Part shown: one piece after another, positions 50,245-59,023 of the stretch
Layout: every line of letters begins with the position of its first letter
Numbering within the stretch: position 1 is the first letter of the stretch
DNA from: Actinomycetota bacterium
Lineage (GTDB): Bacteria > Actinomycetota > Thermoleophilia > Gaiellales > Gaiellaceae
Direction of reading: 5' to 3'
Length of the DNA stretch: 64,000 bases
NCBI GenBank assembly: GCA_005883355.1
Contig: VAXG01000036.1
Span: forward strand, 116,148 to 180,147
Translations under genes and position numbers: made by a program
The notes under the pieces: model-generated
The model's input: only the letters and a program-made list of their open reading frames with translations
Database searches by the model: none
Told to the model about the DNA's origin: nothing

Positions 50245-51186
50245 GTGATCGTCGAGACCGCGACCGAAGCCGGGGCCCGCCATGGGATTGGCACGGGCAT
50301 GACGCGCGCCCGCAAGTTGGCCAATCTGGCTGGGACGGTGCTGCCCCTCGTGGGTCTGGTAGTAGCGATCGCGCTGCTGTGGAACCGAATGGTTGGGCCC
50401 CGCGAGCTGGTGATTCTGTTCGTCGGCTATGTCCTGGCGGGCGTAGGGATCACGGTCGGCTATCACCGACTTTTCACGCACCGGTCGTTTCAGACTTATC
50501 GCTGGGTGCGCTACACGTTCGCGGTACTTGGTCAGTGCGCCGTCGAAGGCAACGTCGTCAGTTGGGTTGCGAACCACCGCAAGCATCATCAGTTCTCCGA
50601 TCAGAGCGGCGATCCTCACAGCCCGCACGCGGGCTACGGCGAGGGGGTCATCGAGGGGATCAAAGGTCTCTGGCACGCCCACACGGGCTGGCTTTTCGAA
50701 GATGACGCGACTGCCGAGCGCGACCGCTATGCCAAGGATCTGGTCGAGGACAAGGGCCTCAAGCTGATCGCGCTGTTGTTCGTTCCGAACGTTCTACTCT
50801 CGGTGGTGATCCCGGGCATTGTCGGTTGGGCCTGGATCGGGGGGCGGTACGGCTTCTTCGCCGGTCTCGTGTGGGGCGGCGCGGTTCGCATCCTGCTCCT
50901 TCACCATGTGACCTGGTCGATCAACTCGATCTGCCACTACTGGGGCCGGCAGCGATTCTCGTCGCGGGACGAGTCCCGTAATGTCTGGTGGCTTTCGTGG
51001 ATTTCCTTCGGCGAGTCCTGGCACAACAACCACCACGCCTTTCCTTCGTCTGCATTCCACGGCCTGCGTGGTCTCGAAATCGATCCCGGCGGCTGGGTCA
51101 TCTGGACGCTCGAACGCTGCGGACTCGCCTGGCGGGTTGTCAGGATTCCACCCCAACGGCAAGCAATGAAATTGTCACGGGCCTGA
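50245..51186 (+). CDS. Acyl-CoA (delta9) fatty acid desaturase
   Basis: This is an approximately 313-residue membrane desaturase of the stearoyl-CoA type using di-iron. The three histidine boxes are HRLFTHRSF, HRKHHQF and HNNHHAF, with hydrophobic pairs between them and an extra HH in LLLHHVTW. It introduces a cis double bond into acyl-CoA chains for membrane fluidity. GTG 50245 is used; ATG 50299 (TRARKLANLAG) is a plausible shorter start. The next gene, a FabF-type ketosynthase, suggests a lipid-modification pair. Confidence 0.88.
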   Translation: MIVETATEAGARHGIGTGMTRARKLANLAGTVLPLVGLVVAIALLWNRMVGPRELVILFVGYVLAGVGITVGYHRLFTHRSFQTYRWVRYTFAVLGQCAVEGNVVSWVANHRKHHQFSDQSGDPHSPHAGYGEGVIEGIKGLWHAHTGWLFEDDATAERDRYAKDLVEDKGLKLIALLFVPNVLLSVVIPGIVGWAWIGGRYGFFAGLVWGGAVRILLLHHVTWSINSICHYWGRQRFSSRDESRNVWWLSWISFGESWHNNHHAFPSSAFHGLRGLEIDPGGWVIWTLERCGLAWRVVRIPPQRQAMKLSRA

Positions 51187-51236
51187 CGTAGACGCGGCTT
51201 CGTGCGTTCTTGCCCGGCGGTGATCGTGGTGGAGTT

Positions 51237-52508
51237 TTGAGTCTCGCGGAGAGACGTGTTGTCGTGACGGGGTTGGGGGCGGTTACGCCCCTCGGCCTGG
51301 ATATCGAAACGACGTGGACTCGGTTGGTAGCCGGCGAGAGCGCGGGCTCGGTCATCACCGCCTTTCCTTCGGAGACGCACCCGGTTCGTATCGCTTGCGA
51401 GGCGGCGGAGTTCGAGCCCGAGCGTTGGGTCGAGCGGCGGACTTTGCGCCGACTCGATCGATTTGCGCAGTTTGCGGTGGCGGCGGCGCGTATGGCCGAG
51501 GCAGATGCCAACCTCGACGTCGGGGGTGAGCAGGATCGCGTGGGTGCAGCGATCGCGACAGCTCAGGGCGGCGTCGAGAGTTTGGCCGAGTGCTGTCGCG
51601 AGCTTGCGGAAGAAGGCCGGATTCATCCAACCCTGGTGACCGCGTTCATGCCGAACATGGCGGCGGGCTGGGTGTCGCTCGAGCTCGGGTTGCGCGGTCC
51701 GCTCAGCTCACCGTGCACAGCTTGCGCCGCCTCTGCGATGGCGGTAGGCCAAGGCTATGACGCGATCAGGCTCGGCCGCGCCGACGTGATGCTGTGCGGC
51801 GGCAGCGAGGCAGGCATCACGCCTCTGGCGATGGCCGGCTTTGGCGCGATGCGCGCGCTGTCTCGTCGTAACGACATTCCCGCCCAGGCGAGCAGGCCGT
51901 TCGACGCCGGCAGGGATGGGTTTGTGATGGGCGAGGGTGCGGCGGTGCTCGTACTCGAGGAGTTGGAGCACGCGCAAGCGCGTGACGCGAAGGTCTATGC
52001 GGAGGTGGGCGGTTACGGGCTCAGCTCGGACTCCTTCCACATGACCGAGCCCGACCCCGCGGGCACCGGGCAGGCGCGAGCGGTCCTCGCCGCACTCCGA
52101 GACGCCGGAGTCGCAGCGGAGAATGTCGATTACGTCAACGCCCACGCGAGCTCCACCCCGCTGGGCGATGCCACCGAAACTGTTGCGATCAAGGCCGCGC
52201 TCGGAGAGGAAAAGGCAGGGACGACGCCGATGTCGTCGATCAAGGGTGCTATCGGTCACTGTCTCGGCGCCGCCGGAGCTATCGAGGCTGCCGTCACCGT
52301 TCTCGCCGTCAAGCACAACATCGCTCCACCGACGATCAACTACGAGGATCAGGATCCGAGCTGCGACCTCGACTACGTTCCGAACGAAGCACGTCCAGCC
52401 GAGATCGACGTGGCGCTCAGCAACAGCTTCGGGTTCGGCGGTCACAACGCCGTCCTCCTGCTCCGCAGCTACGAAGAGGATTCGACGACTCGAGGACCTC
52501 TGTCTTAG
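51237..52508 (+). CDS. Beta-ketoacyl-ACP synthase II
   Basis: This 423-residue condensing enzyme of the KAS II (FabF) type elongates acyl-ACP with malonyl-ACP. The active-site cysteine is in SSPCTACAASAMAVGQGYDAI, the histidines are in NAHASSTPLGDATE and IGHCLGAAGAIEA, and the C-terminal SNSFGFGGHNAVLLL loop is intact. No ATG is near the conserved start; TTG 51237 is chosen because GGTGGAG precedes it, and TTG 51210 is the alternative. No acyl-carrier-protein gene adjoins it. Confidence 0.91.
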   Translation: MSLAERRVVVTGLGAVTPLGLDIETTWTRLVAGESAGSVITAFPSETHPVRIACEAAEFEPERWVERRTLRRLDRFAQFAVAAARMAEADANLDVGGEQDRVGAAIATAQGGVESLAECCRELAEEGRIHPTLVTAFMPNMAAGWVSLELGLRGPLSSPCTACAASAMAVGQGYDAIRLGRADVMLCGGSEAGITPLAMAGFGAMRALSRRNDIPAQASRPFDAGRDGFVMGEGAAVLVLEELEHAQARDAKVYAEVGGYGLSSDSFHMTEPDPAGTGQARAVLAALRDAGVAAENVDYVNAHASSTPLGDATETVAIKAALGEEKAGTTPMSSIKGAIGHCLGAAGAIEAAVTVLAVKHNIAPPTINYEDQDPSCDLDYVPNEARPAEIDVALSNSFGFGGHNAVLLLRSYEEDSTTRGPLS

Positions 52509-52641
52509 CAGGGGTTATTGGAGTGGTTGACGGTAATTAGACGGCGGCCAGGGTTGACTGCTCGGCACCCGCCTTAACGGGAAATCAATACCGCGTCAAC
52601 CGAAAATTAAAGACCCGTTTTGTAGGGTCGGCCACCGGCTG
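52509..52641. promoter_or_regulatory. Promoter region before the response-regulator gene
   Basis: This 133-base gap is unusually AT-rich for the window and probably holds the promoter of the receiver/cox gene group. A small hairpin GACCC (52612-52616)/GGGTC (52625-52629) with loop GTTTTGTA lies just before the start codon. I could not assign -10 and -35 boxes with confidence. Confidence 0.45.
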
Positions 52642-53031
52642 ATGTGGATCCTGCTGATTGAGGATGAACCCCGCATCCGAGCTTTCATCGCACGTGGCCT
52701 CGGGGCAGAGGGCTTTACCGTCGATGAGCGGGACGACGGTCAACTCGGGCTGCGTCGCGCCCTCGAGGTGGAGTACGACCTCGTCGTCCTCGACGTACAC
52801 CTCCCATCTCTGGACGGATTGAGCGTGCTCCGGGTGCTGAGCAGACAGCGACCTCAGCTTCCGGTGCTGATCCTGTCGGGGCGCTCGGACCTGCGGACGA
52901 GGCTCGCCGCGTTCTCGCTCGGCGCGTGCGACTACCTCGAGAAGCCCTTCGCGTTCGACGAATTGGTTGCACGAGTCCGCAAGCACGCGCGGCGGAGAGC
53001 TGAACCGGCACTCCAGGGGAGCTTGCTGTGA
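52642..53031 (+). CDS. Stand-alone response-regulator receiver domain
   Basis: This 129-residue CheY/OmpR-like receiver begins WILLIEDEPRIRAFIARGL. The phospho-acceptor Asp is in LVVLDVHLPSLDG, the conserved Ser/Thr is in LILSGRS and the Lys is in YLEKPFAFDELVARVRKHARRRA. The protein stops where an OmpR DNA-binding domain would begin, so it has no output domain. No histidine kinase gene is adjacent. GTGA overlap joins it to a cupredoxin-like gene, and the cox operon follows. Confidence 0.87.
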   Translation: MWILLIEDEPRIRAFIARGLGAEGFTVDERDDGQLGLRRALEVEYDLVVLDVHLPSLDGLSVLRVLSRQRPQLPVLILSGRSDLRTRLAAFSLGACDYLEKPFAFDELVARVRKHARRRAEPALQGSLL

Positions 53032-53684
53032 GCCGAGCTGCGCGCGCTCTCGCCGTCGCTGCCGGAGTGGCCTTCGGTACGGCGCTGATCGTCTACTACA
53101 TCGTCTCCTACCTGACGGTGAGCCCCCCGGTCGTCGCCGCGACCGGATCGAAGCCGCGCGTACATCTCACGTTGCAGACCGTCGCCTCGTTCGGCAACCC
53201 GCCGCACCCCGATTGGGTCTCGTACCTCGCCCGCGACCCGCACGGCAAATGGGTCCACAGCACGGTCCTGCGTGTGCCCGCGTACTCGACGGTGGACGTC
53301 ACCATCTACCAGTTCGACACCGCAACGGGCTTGCGCAACCCCTTCTGGGGCCAGCCGCGCGGCACGATCGGCGGGACGATCAACGTCGACGGCAAGACGT
53401 TTAACGTGCTCAACCCAGATCTGGCGTCGCACACGTTCGCGATTTCCGACCTCGGAGTGTCCGTCCCACTCAAGGGCGTGGCGGACAACGCGAAGAACCA
53501 GTGCAGCGTCGCTCCCTGCACCCTGTCGGAGGCGCACACGACGGTGACGTTCTCGTTCAAGACAGGCAAGCCGGGGAAGCTCCGCTGGCAGTGCTTCGTG
53601 CCCTGCGCCTTCGGCTTCCCACTCGGCTTCGGCGGGCCCATGCAGAGCATCGGCTGGATGGACGGCTACCTCATGGTCCAATGA
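53028..53684 (+). CDS. Membrane-anchored cupredoxin-like protein
   Basis: The 218-residue protein has one N-terminal hydrophobic anchor (residues 5-30) and a beta-rich extracytoplasmic domain. Candidate copper ligands are His in LASHTFAI and the Cys-x3-Cys of WQCFVPCAFGF, with a methionine later in FGGPMQSIGWM. This looks like the CuA/plastocyanin metal site, but the His that follows the second Cys in CuA domains is missing. It lies directly before subunit II with an ATGA overlap, so it may be an electron-transfer or copper-delivery protein for the oxidase. Confidence 0.72.
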   Translation: MSRAARALAVAAGVAFGTALIVYYIVSYLTVSPPVVAATGSKPRVHLTLQTVASFGNPPHPDWVSYLARDPHGKWVHSTVLRVPAYSTVDVTIYQFDTATGLRNPFWGQPRGTIGGTINVDGKTFNVLNPDLASHTFAISDLGVSVPLKGVADNAKNQCSVAPCTLSEAHTTVTFSFKTGKPGKLRWQCFVPCAFGFPLGFGGPMQSIGWMDGYLMVQ

Positions 53685-54538
53685 CGACGATCGCCGGCGA
53701 GCCCGTCCCCAGGCACGGCGTCCGGATCTTCGCGATCTGGCTGGTTCTGACAGCGATCGCCGTGCCGCTGATCGTGCTGGTACTCGGGCCACACCTTCCC
53801 CCGCCCCACATGACCGTCGAGTCCGTCGACCAGCGCAATGCGAACATCGTGATGACGGCGCTGCTGGTCCCGATCGCGCTCCTCGTCCTCGTCTACTTCA
53901 TCTACTCCTTCGTCTTCTTCCGTGAGACAACTGACGCGATCGTCGACGGCCCGCCGATCAAGGGACACGCGGGAGCCCAACTGCTCTGGATCGTGCTGAC
54001 GAGCACGATCGTGCTCGCCCTCGCGGTGTGGGGGAGCTACACGCTGATCGCCGGCGCGCACGGAGCCGGCGGCGGCCAGGGCCCCGACCCTGCCGCGAAG
54101 CCGACTGGCTACCAACACGCCCTCCCGGTGCAGGTGATCGGCCAGCAATGGGAGTGGACCTTCCGTTATCCGACGTACGGCGGCATCGAGACGCGCGACC
54201 TTGCCATCCCGGAGCACACGCTCGTAGCGTTCCACGTGACCTCGCTCGACGTCACGCACTCGTTCTGGGCGTACGAACTGGGCGTGAAGGCAGACGCGGT
54301 GCCGGGAGTCGACAACATCGCGTACGTCAACCCGCGTCACACCGGCCTGTTCCAGATCCGCTGCGCAGAGCTCTGCGGTCTCTGGCACGGCCATATGTCG
54401 AAGAAGGGCCGCATCCTTGCATCCTCGGCGTTCCAGGCGTGGATATCCGCAGCACAGAAGAAGAATGCGTCGATCGTGAAGTACCTACCCAAATACAGCC
54501 GCGTCTATTACCCGGCGCCCCTCAGGCGAGCGGGCTAG
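53681..54538 (+). CDS. ctaC: Cytochrome c oxidase subunit II
   Basis: This 285-residue subunit II has two transmembrane helices and an outer CuA domain. Ligands are seen in THSFWAYELG (His) and CAELCGLWHGHM (Cys-x-Glu-x-Cys-x3-His-x2-Met). There is no haem c motif, so the enzyme is aa3 type rather than caa3. The start at ATG 53681 overlaps the cupredoxin-like stop. It accepts electrons from cytochrome c or a copper protein and passes them to subunit I. Confidence 0.94.
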   Translation: MTTIAGEPVPRHGVRIFAIWLVLTAIAVPLIVLVLGPHLPPPHMTVESVDQRNANIVMTALLVPIALLVLVYFIYSFVFFRETTDAIVDGPPIKGHAGAQLLWIVLTSTIVLALAVWGSYTLIAGAHGAGGGQGPDPAAKPTGYQHALPVQVIGQQWEWTFRYPTYGGIETRDLAIPEHTLVAFHVTSLDVTHSFWAYELGVKADAVPGVDNIAYVNPRHTGLFQIRCAELCGLWHGHMSKKGRILASSAFQAWISAAQKKNASIVKYLPKYSRVYYPAPLRRAG

Positions 54539-54554
54539 GTGAGGAGGTAACCGC

Positions 54555-56450
54555 GTGAGCGCGACACCGATCGCAGCCCAGCCACCGGTCTGGCGGCGCC
54601 TGATCGGCTTCAACATGTTGACCGGCCTCGCGCTCGGGATCGGCGGCTGGTTCCTCGGGGCGTGGATCGGTGGACAGATGGCGGTCGGTCATCCCTACCT
54701 TCAGGGGACGGACCAGAACGACGTCGGCATCTACATGGGTTACCTCTTCGCCGTCATCGGTTGGCTCGTCGGGCTCGGCTTCGCCAACTACCCGATCGGC
54801 CGGCTGCTCGGCCGGGCCCCGTCGTTGCGTCATCACGAGACCGGGAGCTGGACGCGTTACTTCCGGCTTTGCACCGACCACAAGGTCGTCGGCATCCAGT
54901 ACCTCTTCGGCGTCGGCATCTTCTTCTTCATCGGCGGCCTGAACGCGATGCTGATGCGGACCGAGCTGTTGCGACCGGTCGAGCAGGCGTGGCCGGCGAG
55001 CCAGTACCTGACTCTCGTCAGCCTGCACGGGACGATGATGATCATGATGACGTCGGCCTTCATCCTGGGGCCGTTCGGCAACTACTTCGTCCCGATCATG
55101 ATCGGCGCGCGGCGGATGGCGTTTCCGCGCATCGAGGCGTTGACGTTCTGGCTGGTTCCGGCCGCCGGCCTCATCCTCCTGTCGGCGATCGCATTCGGAG
55201 GGATCGCGACCGGCTGGACCGGGTACGCGCCGTTGGCCGACGAGGGGCGCGCCGGGATGGACGCCTACGTCATGTCGTTCATCCTGATCGCGATCTCCCT
55301 GACGCTCGTCGGCCTCAATCTCATGGCGACGATCCTGACGATGCGCGCTCCGGGGATGAGCTGGACGCGCCTGCCGATCTTCGTCTGGTCCGTGCTGGCG
55401 ACGTCGATCCTGATGGCGCTGGCCGCGCCGGTGCTCGTCGCGTCGATGACGATGGTGCTGATGGACCGGGCGGCGAACACGTCCTTCTTCGTCGCGAGCG
55501 TCGGCGGCAGCCAGTACCTGTACGAGAACCTCTTCTGGTTCTTCGGCCATCCGGAGGTGTACATCCTCGCCCTACCGGGGTTCGGGATCGTGCTCGAGAT
55601 ACTTCCGGTCTTCGCTCGCAAGCCGCTGTGGGGCTACCGGCTCGCCGTTGCCGGGATGCTCGGCGTCACGCTGCTCAGCTTCATGGTTTGGCAGCATCAC
55701 CTGTTCGTGAGCGGGATGAATGCCGGCCTGCGGCCCTTCTACATGCTCACGACGGAGCTGATCTCGATCCCGACCGGCTTCATCTTCCTCAACGCGATCG
55801 GGACGCTCTGGCGCGCACGCATTCGCTTCACCGTGCCGATGCTGTTCGCGCTTGCCTTCTTCTTCAACTTCCTGATCGGCGGGCTGTCGGGCATCTTCCT
55901 CTCGGACGTCCCCAGCGATGTGACAACGCACGGCAGCTACTTCGTGATGGCGCACTTTCACTACACGATCGTGGGCGGGCTCGTCTTCGCGTTCTTCGGC
56001 GCCGTCTACTACTGGCTGCCGAAGATGCTCGGCTTCGAGCTCAACGAGACGCTCGGCAAGATCCACTTCTGGCTCTTCTTCGTCTTCTTCAACCTGACGT
56101 TCTTCCCGCTGTTCGCGGCCGGCTTCCTCGACATGCCGCGTCGTGTCTCGACGTACGCGCCTCACCTGCAGACGCTGAACATCTTCGTCTCCGCCTCTGC
56201 ATACGTCATTGGCCTGTCGATGCTCATCTTCATCGCCAACCTGATCTGGTCGCTCGTCTTCGTTCGCCAGCCTGCAGCCGAGAACCCGTGGGTGTCGCGG
56301 GGGCTCGAGTGGCAGGTGCCGACACCGGTGCCGATCGAGAACTTCGACCGGATACCCGTGATCACGAGCGGTCCGTACGAGTACGGCGTTCCCAATGCGC
56401 CGCCGGTGGCGGACTTTGCGCCGGGCGCTCTCCCCGCGGCGGGGCGCTGA
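54555..56450 (+). CDS. ctaD: Cytochrome c oxidase subunit I
   Basis: This 631-residue haem-copper catalytic subunit has about 14 hydrophobic segments including an N-terminal pair (residues 15-80) beyond the 12 helices of minimal subunit I. Key segments are LVSLHGTMMIMM (haem a), WFFGHPEVYILALPGFG (CuB His and cross-linked Tyr, with the proton-channel Glu), WQHHLFVSGMN (two CuB His) and MAHFHYTIVGG (haem a and a3 His). GAGGAGG stands before GTG 54555. It reduces O2 to water and pumps protons. Confidence 0.95.
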   Translation: MSATPIAAQPPVWRRLIGFNMLTGLALGIGGWFLGAWIGGQMAVGHPYLQGTDQNDVGIYMGYLFAVIGWLVGLGFANYPIGRLLGRAPSLRHHETGSWTRYFRLCTDHKVVGIQYLFGVGIFFFIGGLNAMLMRTELLRPVEQAWPASQYLTLVSLHGTMMIMMTSAFILGPFGNYFVPIMIGARRMAFPRIEALTFWLVPAAGLILLSAIAFGGIATGWTGYAPLADEGRAGMDAYVMSFILIAISLTLVGLNLMATILTMRAPGMSWTRLPIFVWSVLATSILMALAAPVLVASMTMVLMDRAANTSFFVASVGGSQYLYENLFWFFGHPEVYILALPGFGIVLEILPVFARKPLWGYRLAVAGMLGVTLLSFMVWQHHLFVSGMNAGLRPFYMLTTELISIPTGFIFLNAIGTLWRARIRFTVPMLFALAFFFNFLIGGLSGIFLSDVPSDVTTHGSYFVMAHFHYTIVGGLVFAFFGAVYYWLPKMLGFELNETLGKIHFWLFFVFFNLTFFPLFAAGFLDMPRRVSTYAPHLQTLNIFVSASAYVIGLSMLIFIANLIWSLVFVRQPAAENPWVSRGLEWQVPTPVPIENFDRIPVITSGPYEYGVPNAPPVADFAPGALPAAGR

Positions 56451-56453
56451 ATC

Positions 56454-57053
56454 GTGGATACGACCATGTCTGCCGCAACCGTCGACGCCGTGGAGCAGCC
56501 CGACATACTCGCGCGCAACATCCGCGTCGGTTCTCGCATCTGGGCGGCCTCGCAGGCGTTCTTCTTCCTTGCGTTCTTCTTCGCGTTCCTTTACCTCAGA
56601 GCTCTCAACACAAGCGGTATGTGGCGAGGGTGGCCGCACCATCATCCGAGCCCTTCCATCGCGTTCGGCGTCGCCATCTTGGTCTGCGTCCTCGGGAGCG
56701 CGGCCATCGCTCGCAGCGCCGCCCTGGTCGCCCCGGAGATGTGGCGCGCGACCGAGTGGGCCGCGCTCGCGCTGGCCCTCGCTGCGGTCGGGTTGCAGTG
56801 CGCACAGTTCTCGTCGCTTGGTTTCGGCCCCACAGACGCCGCTTACGCGAGCGTGTTCGTGGGCTGGAGCGGCCTCTTCACGGTCTTTCTGCTCGGCATG
56901 TGCTACTGGCTGGCGACTGTGATCGGCGACGTCACACGCGCGAGCGGTACGCCGGTGGTGCGCGCAGCGGCGGTCGAGGGCGCCGGGTTCGTCTTGCTCG
57001 TCCTGGCAGGAGTCGAGATTGCCGCGTTCATCCTTCTCTACGTCGTCAAGTGA
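56454..57053 (+). CDS. ctaE: Cytochrome c oxidase subunit III
   Basis: This 199-residue membrane subunit has five hydrophobic segments and the family pattern SRIWAASQAFFFLAFFFAFLYLRALN, TEWAALALALAAVGLQ and GWSGLFTVFLLGMCYWLATV. GTG 56454 or ATG 56466 are the possible starts, 3 or 15 bases after the subunit I stop. It stabilises subunit I and supports sustained proton pumping. The gene for haem o synthase begins inside its 3' end. Confidence 0.86.
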   Translation: MDTTMSAATVDAVEQPDILARNIRVGSRIWAASQAFFFLAFFFAFLYLRALNTSGMWRGWPHHHPSPSIAFGVAILVCVLGSAAIARSAALVAPEMWRATEWAALALALAAVGLQCAQFSSLGFGPTDAAYASVFVGWSGLFTVFLLGMCYWLATVIGDVTRASGTPVVRAAAVEGAGFVLLVLAGVEIAAFILLYVVK

Positions 57054-58242
57054 GCTGAGCGGCACGGCTCCGGGGCTCTGGCTTCGGCTGACGGCGCTCG
57101 CGGGAGCAGGTGCGACCCTGCTCGCTGTGATCAGCGGGGCGGCAGGGCCCAGCGCGGCCCACCGGCTGCTCGCGGCGCTGGCACTCCCGCCGCTTGTCGC
57201 TCTCGTGCTGGCGGGATGGTTCGCGTATCGGCACCTGCTCGCACCGGCGGTTGCCGCCCTCGTGCTCTTCGCGGCTGCCGCGGTGCTCACAGCGGAGATC
57301 GTTCACACGGTCGCCGCGGCCGCCGCCTTTGCCGCCGCGCTCGTTGCCACCGCGGCGACGCTCAGACGCCAAGCCGCTCCGCGCGCAGCGTGGCGCGACT
57401 ACCTGATGTTGACGAAGCCTCGGATCATGTCGCTCCTGCTCGTGACCGGCCTCTGCGGCATGTTCGTCGGGGCACGCGGCATCCCGCCGCTCTGGCTGCT
57501 CGGCGTCACGATGCTGGGACTCGCGCTCGCGTGTGGAGGTGCTTCCGCACTGAACAACGTGCTCGACCGGGACATCGACCGGCTGATGGGCAAGCGGACG
57601 CGAGCGCGACCGTTGGCAGCAGAGAGGATGGCGACATCCTCGGCGCTCGAGTTCGGGCTCGCGTTGTCCGCGTTCTCGTTCGTGCTGCTCGCCTCGGCCG
57701 TGAACGTCCTCACAGCAACGCTGGCGTTGGCGGGGAACCTGTTCTACGTGCTCGTGTACACACGCTGGCTGAAGCGGTCGACGCCCCAGAACATCGTCAT
57801 CGGCGGAGCTGCCGGCGCGATGCCTCCCCTGGTCGGCTGGGCAGCCGCGACCGGGAACCTGACTCTGCCGGCGCTCGGGCTGTTTCTGATCGTGTTCTTG
57901 TGGACGCCTCCTCACTTCTGGGCCCTGGCGTTGCTGCTGCGCGAGCACTACGCAGCAGCTCGGGTCCCGATGCTGCCCGTCGTGCGCGGCATCCGCGCGA
58001 CCACAGACCAGATCGTCCTCTACTCGGTTGTTCTCGTCGCGGCCACCGCCCTCCCATTCCTGGGCGGGACGCTTGGTCCGGGCTATCTGGCAGCGGCACT
58101 CGGCCTTGGCGCCGTGTTCCTCTGGCTGGCGCTGCGGTTGCGGCGCGAAACGACGCCCCGGCGCGCGGCTTTCCTCTTCCACTACTCGCTCTTCTACCTC
58201 GCCCTCGTCTTCACCGCGATGGCGCTCGACGTCGCGCTGTAA
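57019..58242 (+). CDS. ctaB: Protohaem IX farnesyltransferase (haem O synthase) with N-terminal membrane extension
   Basis: This is a prenyltransferase adding a farnesyl group to haem b for haem o/a of the oxidase. The UbiA-type core shows LTKPRIMSLLLVTGLCG, NNVLDRDIDRLMGKRTRARPLA and YTRWLKRSTPQNIVIGGAAGAMPPLVGW. About 125 residues precede the core and contain three hydrophobic helices ending EIVHTVAAAAAF, like part of a CtaA haem a synthase. TTG 57019 is supported by AGGAG 6 bases upstream and overlaps subunit III by 35 bases. The next in-frame start, GTG 57127, would remove the first extension helix. Confidence 0.9.
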   Translation: MPRSSFSTSSSELSGTAPGLWLRLTALAGAGATLLAVISGAAGPSAAHRLLAALALPPLVALVLAGWFAYRHLLAPAVAALVLFAAAAVLTAEIVHTVAAAAAFAAALVATAATLRRQAAPRAAWRDYLMLTKPRIMSLLLVTGLCGMFVGARGIPPLWLLGVTMLGLALACGGASALNNVLDRDIDRLMGKRTRARPLAAERMATSSALEFGLALSAFSFVLLASAVNVLTATLALAGNLFYVLVYTRWLKRSTPQNIVIGGAAGAMPPLVGWAAATGNLTLPALGLFLIVFLWTPPHFWALALLLREHYAAARVPMLPVVRGIRATTDQIVLYSVVLVAATALPFLGGTLGPGYLAAALGLGAVFLWLALRLRRETTPRRAAFLFHYSLFYLALVFTAMALDVAL

Positions 58243-58267
58243 TGACCTTTCGACGAAGGAGACCACG

Positions 58268-58390
58268 ATGAGTCACGTCTCGTCAGGAGCAGTCCTGACC
58301 CTCGTCGTCCCGCTGTCGCTGCTCGTCGTCGTGATTGCGCTCTGGGCGCTCTCACAGCGGCGAAGGCTGCGTGGCAGGGGCGATAGCTGA
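58268..58390 (+). CDS. Small single-helix membrane protein in the oxidase operon
   Basis: A 40-residue protein (SHVSSGAVLTLVVPLSLLVV then a basic tail RRRLRGRGDS) starts at ATG 58268 after AAGGAG with good spacing. It contains one transmembrane helix with the positive end inside. Position between ctaB and the Sco gene suggests a small oxidase subunit or assembly factor, like the CcoQ- or CtaM-type small proteins. I do not recognise it by sequence. Confidence 0.7.
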   Translation: MSHVSSGAVLTLVVPLSLLVVVIALWALSQRRRLRGRGDS

Positions 58391-58396
58391 GAGCCC

Positions 58397-59020
58397 ATGC
58401 CACGGCGCCTTCCTTTGCAGCTCCGCTTGGTCATTTTCGCGGCGGCGATCGGCATCGCCGTCGGCGTAGCCGCAGCGCTGGTTCACCGTTCGCAGGGATC
58501 TGCGACTCAGCCGAGTCCGTTGCGGGCCCAGATCACCTGGGCGGCCGGGGCGAAGCCGGCACCCGGACTGGCCTTGCGCGACCAGAACGGAGCAACGGTT
58601 TCGCTCGAGTCACTGCGCGGCCGTGTCGTCCTGTTGACGTTCCTCGACTCGAAGTGCGTGCGCGAATGTCCAATCGAGGGTCATGTGCTCGGCGACGTGT
58701 TCCGACGGATGAAGGGAACGAGTGCGGTCGCGCTCGTCGTCAGCGTTGATCCCTGGGCTGACACGCCTCGAAGTGCGCGCACCTTCGCCGCACGCGCCGG
58801 CTGGACCGGCAACTGGCGCTGGCTGCTGGGCAGCAGGGCTGCGCTCGCGCCCGTGTGGCGGGCCTACAACATCGCCGTCAAGCGGACGCCGGGCGACATC
58901 CTCCATAGCACGGCGCTCTACCTGATCGATTCGGGCGGACACCTTCGCGCCGGCTACCTGTTCCCGTTCTCGGCCGTCTCCGTCGCGCAGGACGTCCAGC
59001 GTCTAGCAGACGGGACGTAG
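58397..59020 (+). CDS. Sco1/SenC-family copper chaperone
   Basis: This 207-residue thioredoxin-fold Sco protein has an N-terminal membrane anchor (residues 10-30), the copper-binding CVRECP (Cys-x3-Cys) at about residue 94 and the copper-ligand His in ILHSTALYLID. It inserts copper into the CuA site of subunit II on the outer face of the membrane. It is encoded in the same operon immediately before ctaG. Confidence 0.9.
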   Translation: MPRRLPLQLRLVIFAAAIGIAVGVAAALVHRSQGSATQPSPLRAQITWAAGAKPAPGLALRDQNGATVSLESLRGRVVLLTFLDSKCVRECPIEGHVLGDVFRRMKGTSAVALVVSVDPWADTPRSARTFAARAGWTGNWRWLLGSRAALAPVWRAYNIAVKRTPGDILHSTALYLIDSGGHLRAGYLFPFSAVSVAQDVQRLADGT

Positions 59021-59023
59021 CGG

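Noticed and set aside
52612..52629. GACCC/GGGTC hairpin as another copy of the 8486 palindrome.
   Set aside because: The arms match in part, but the 8-base loop makes it a different structure, so it was not counted as a copy.
54662..57058. A very long open frame (798 codons) in another frame across the oxidase genes.
   Set aside because: It is extremely Arg/Asp/His-rich, has no hydrophobic segments and lies over subunits I and III, which have clear catalytic motifs. It is a GC-bias shadow.
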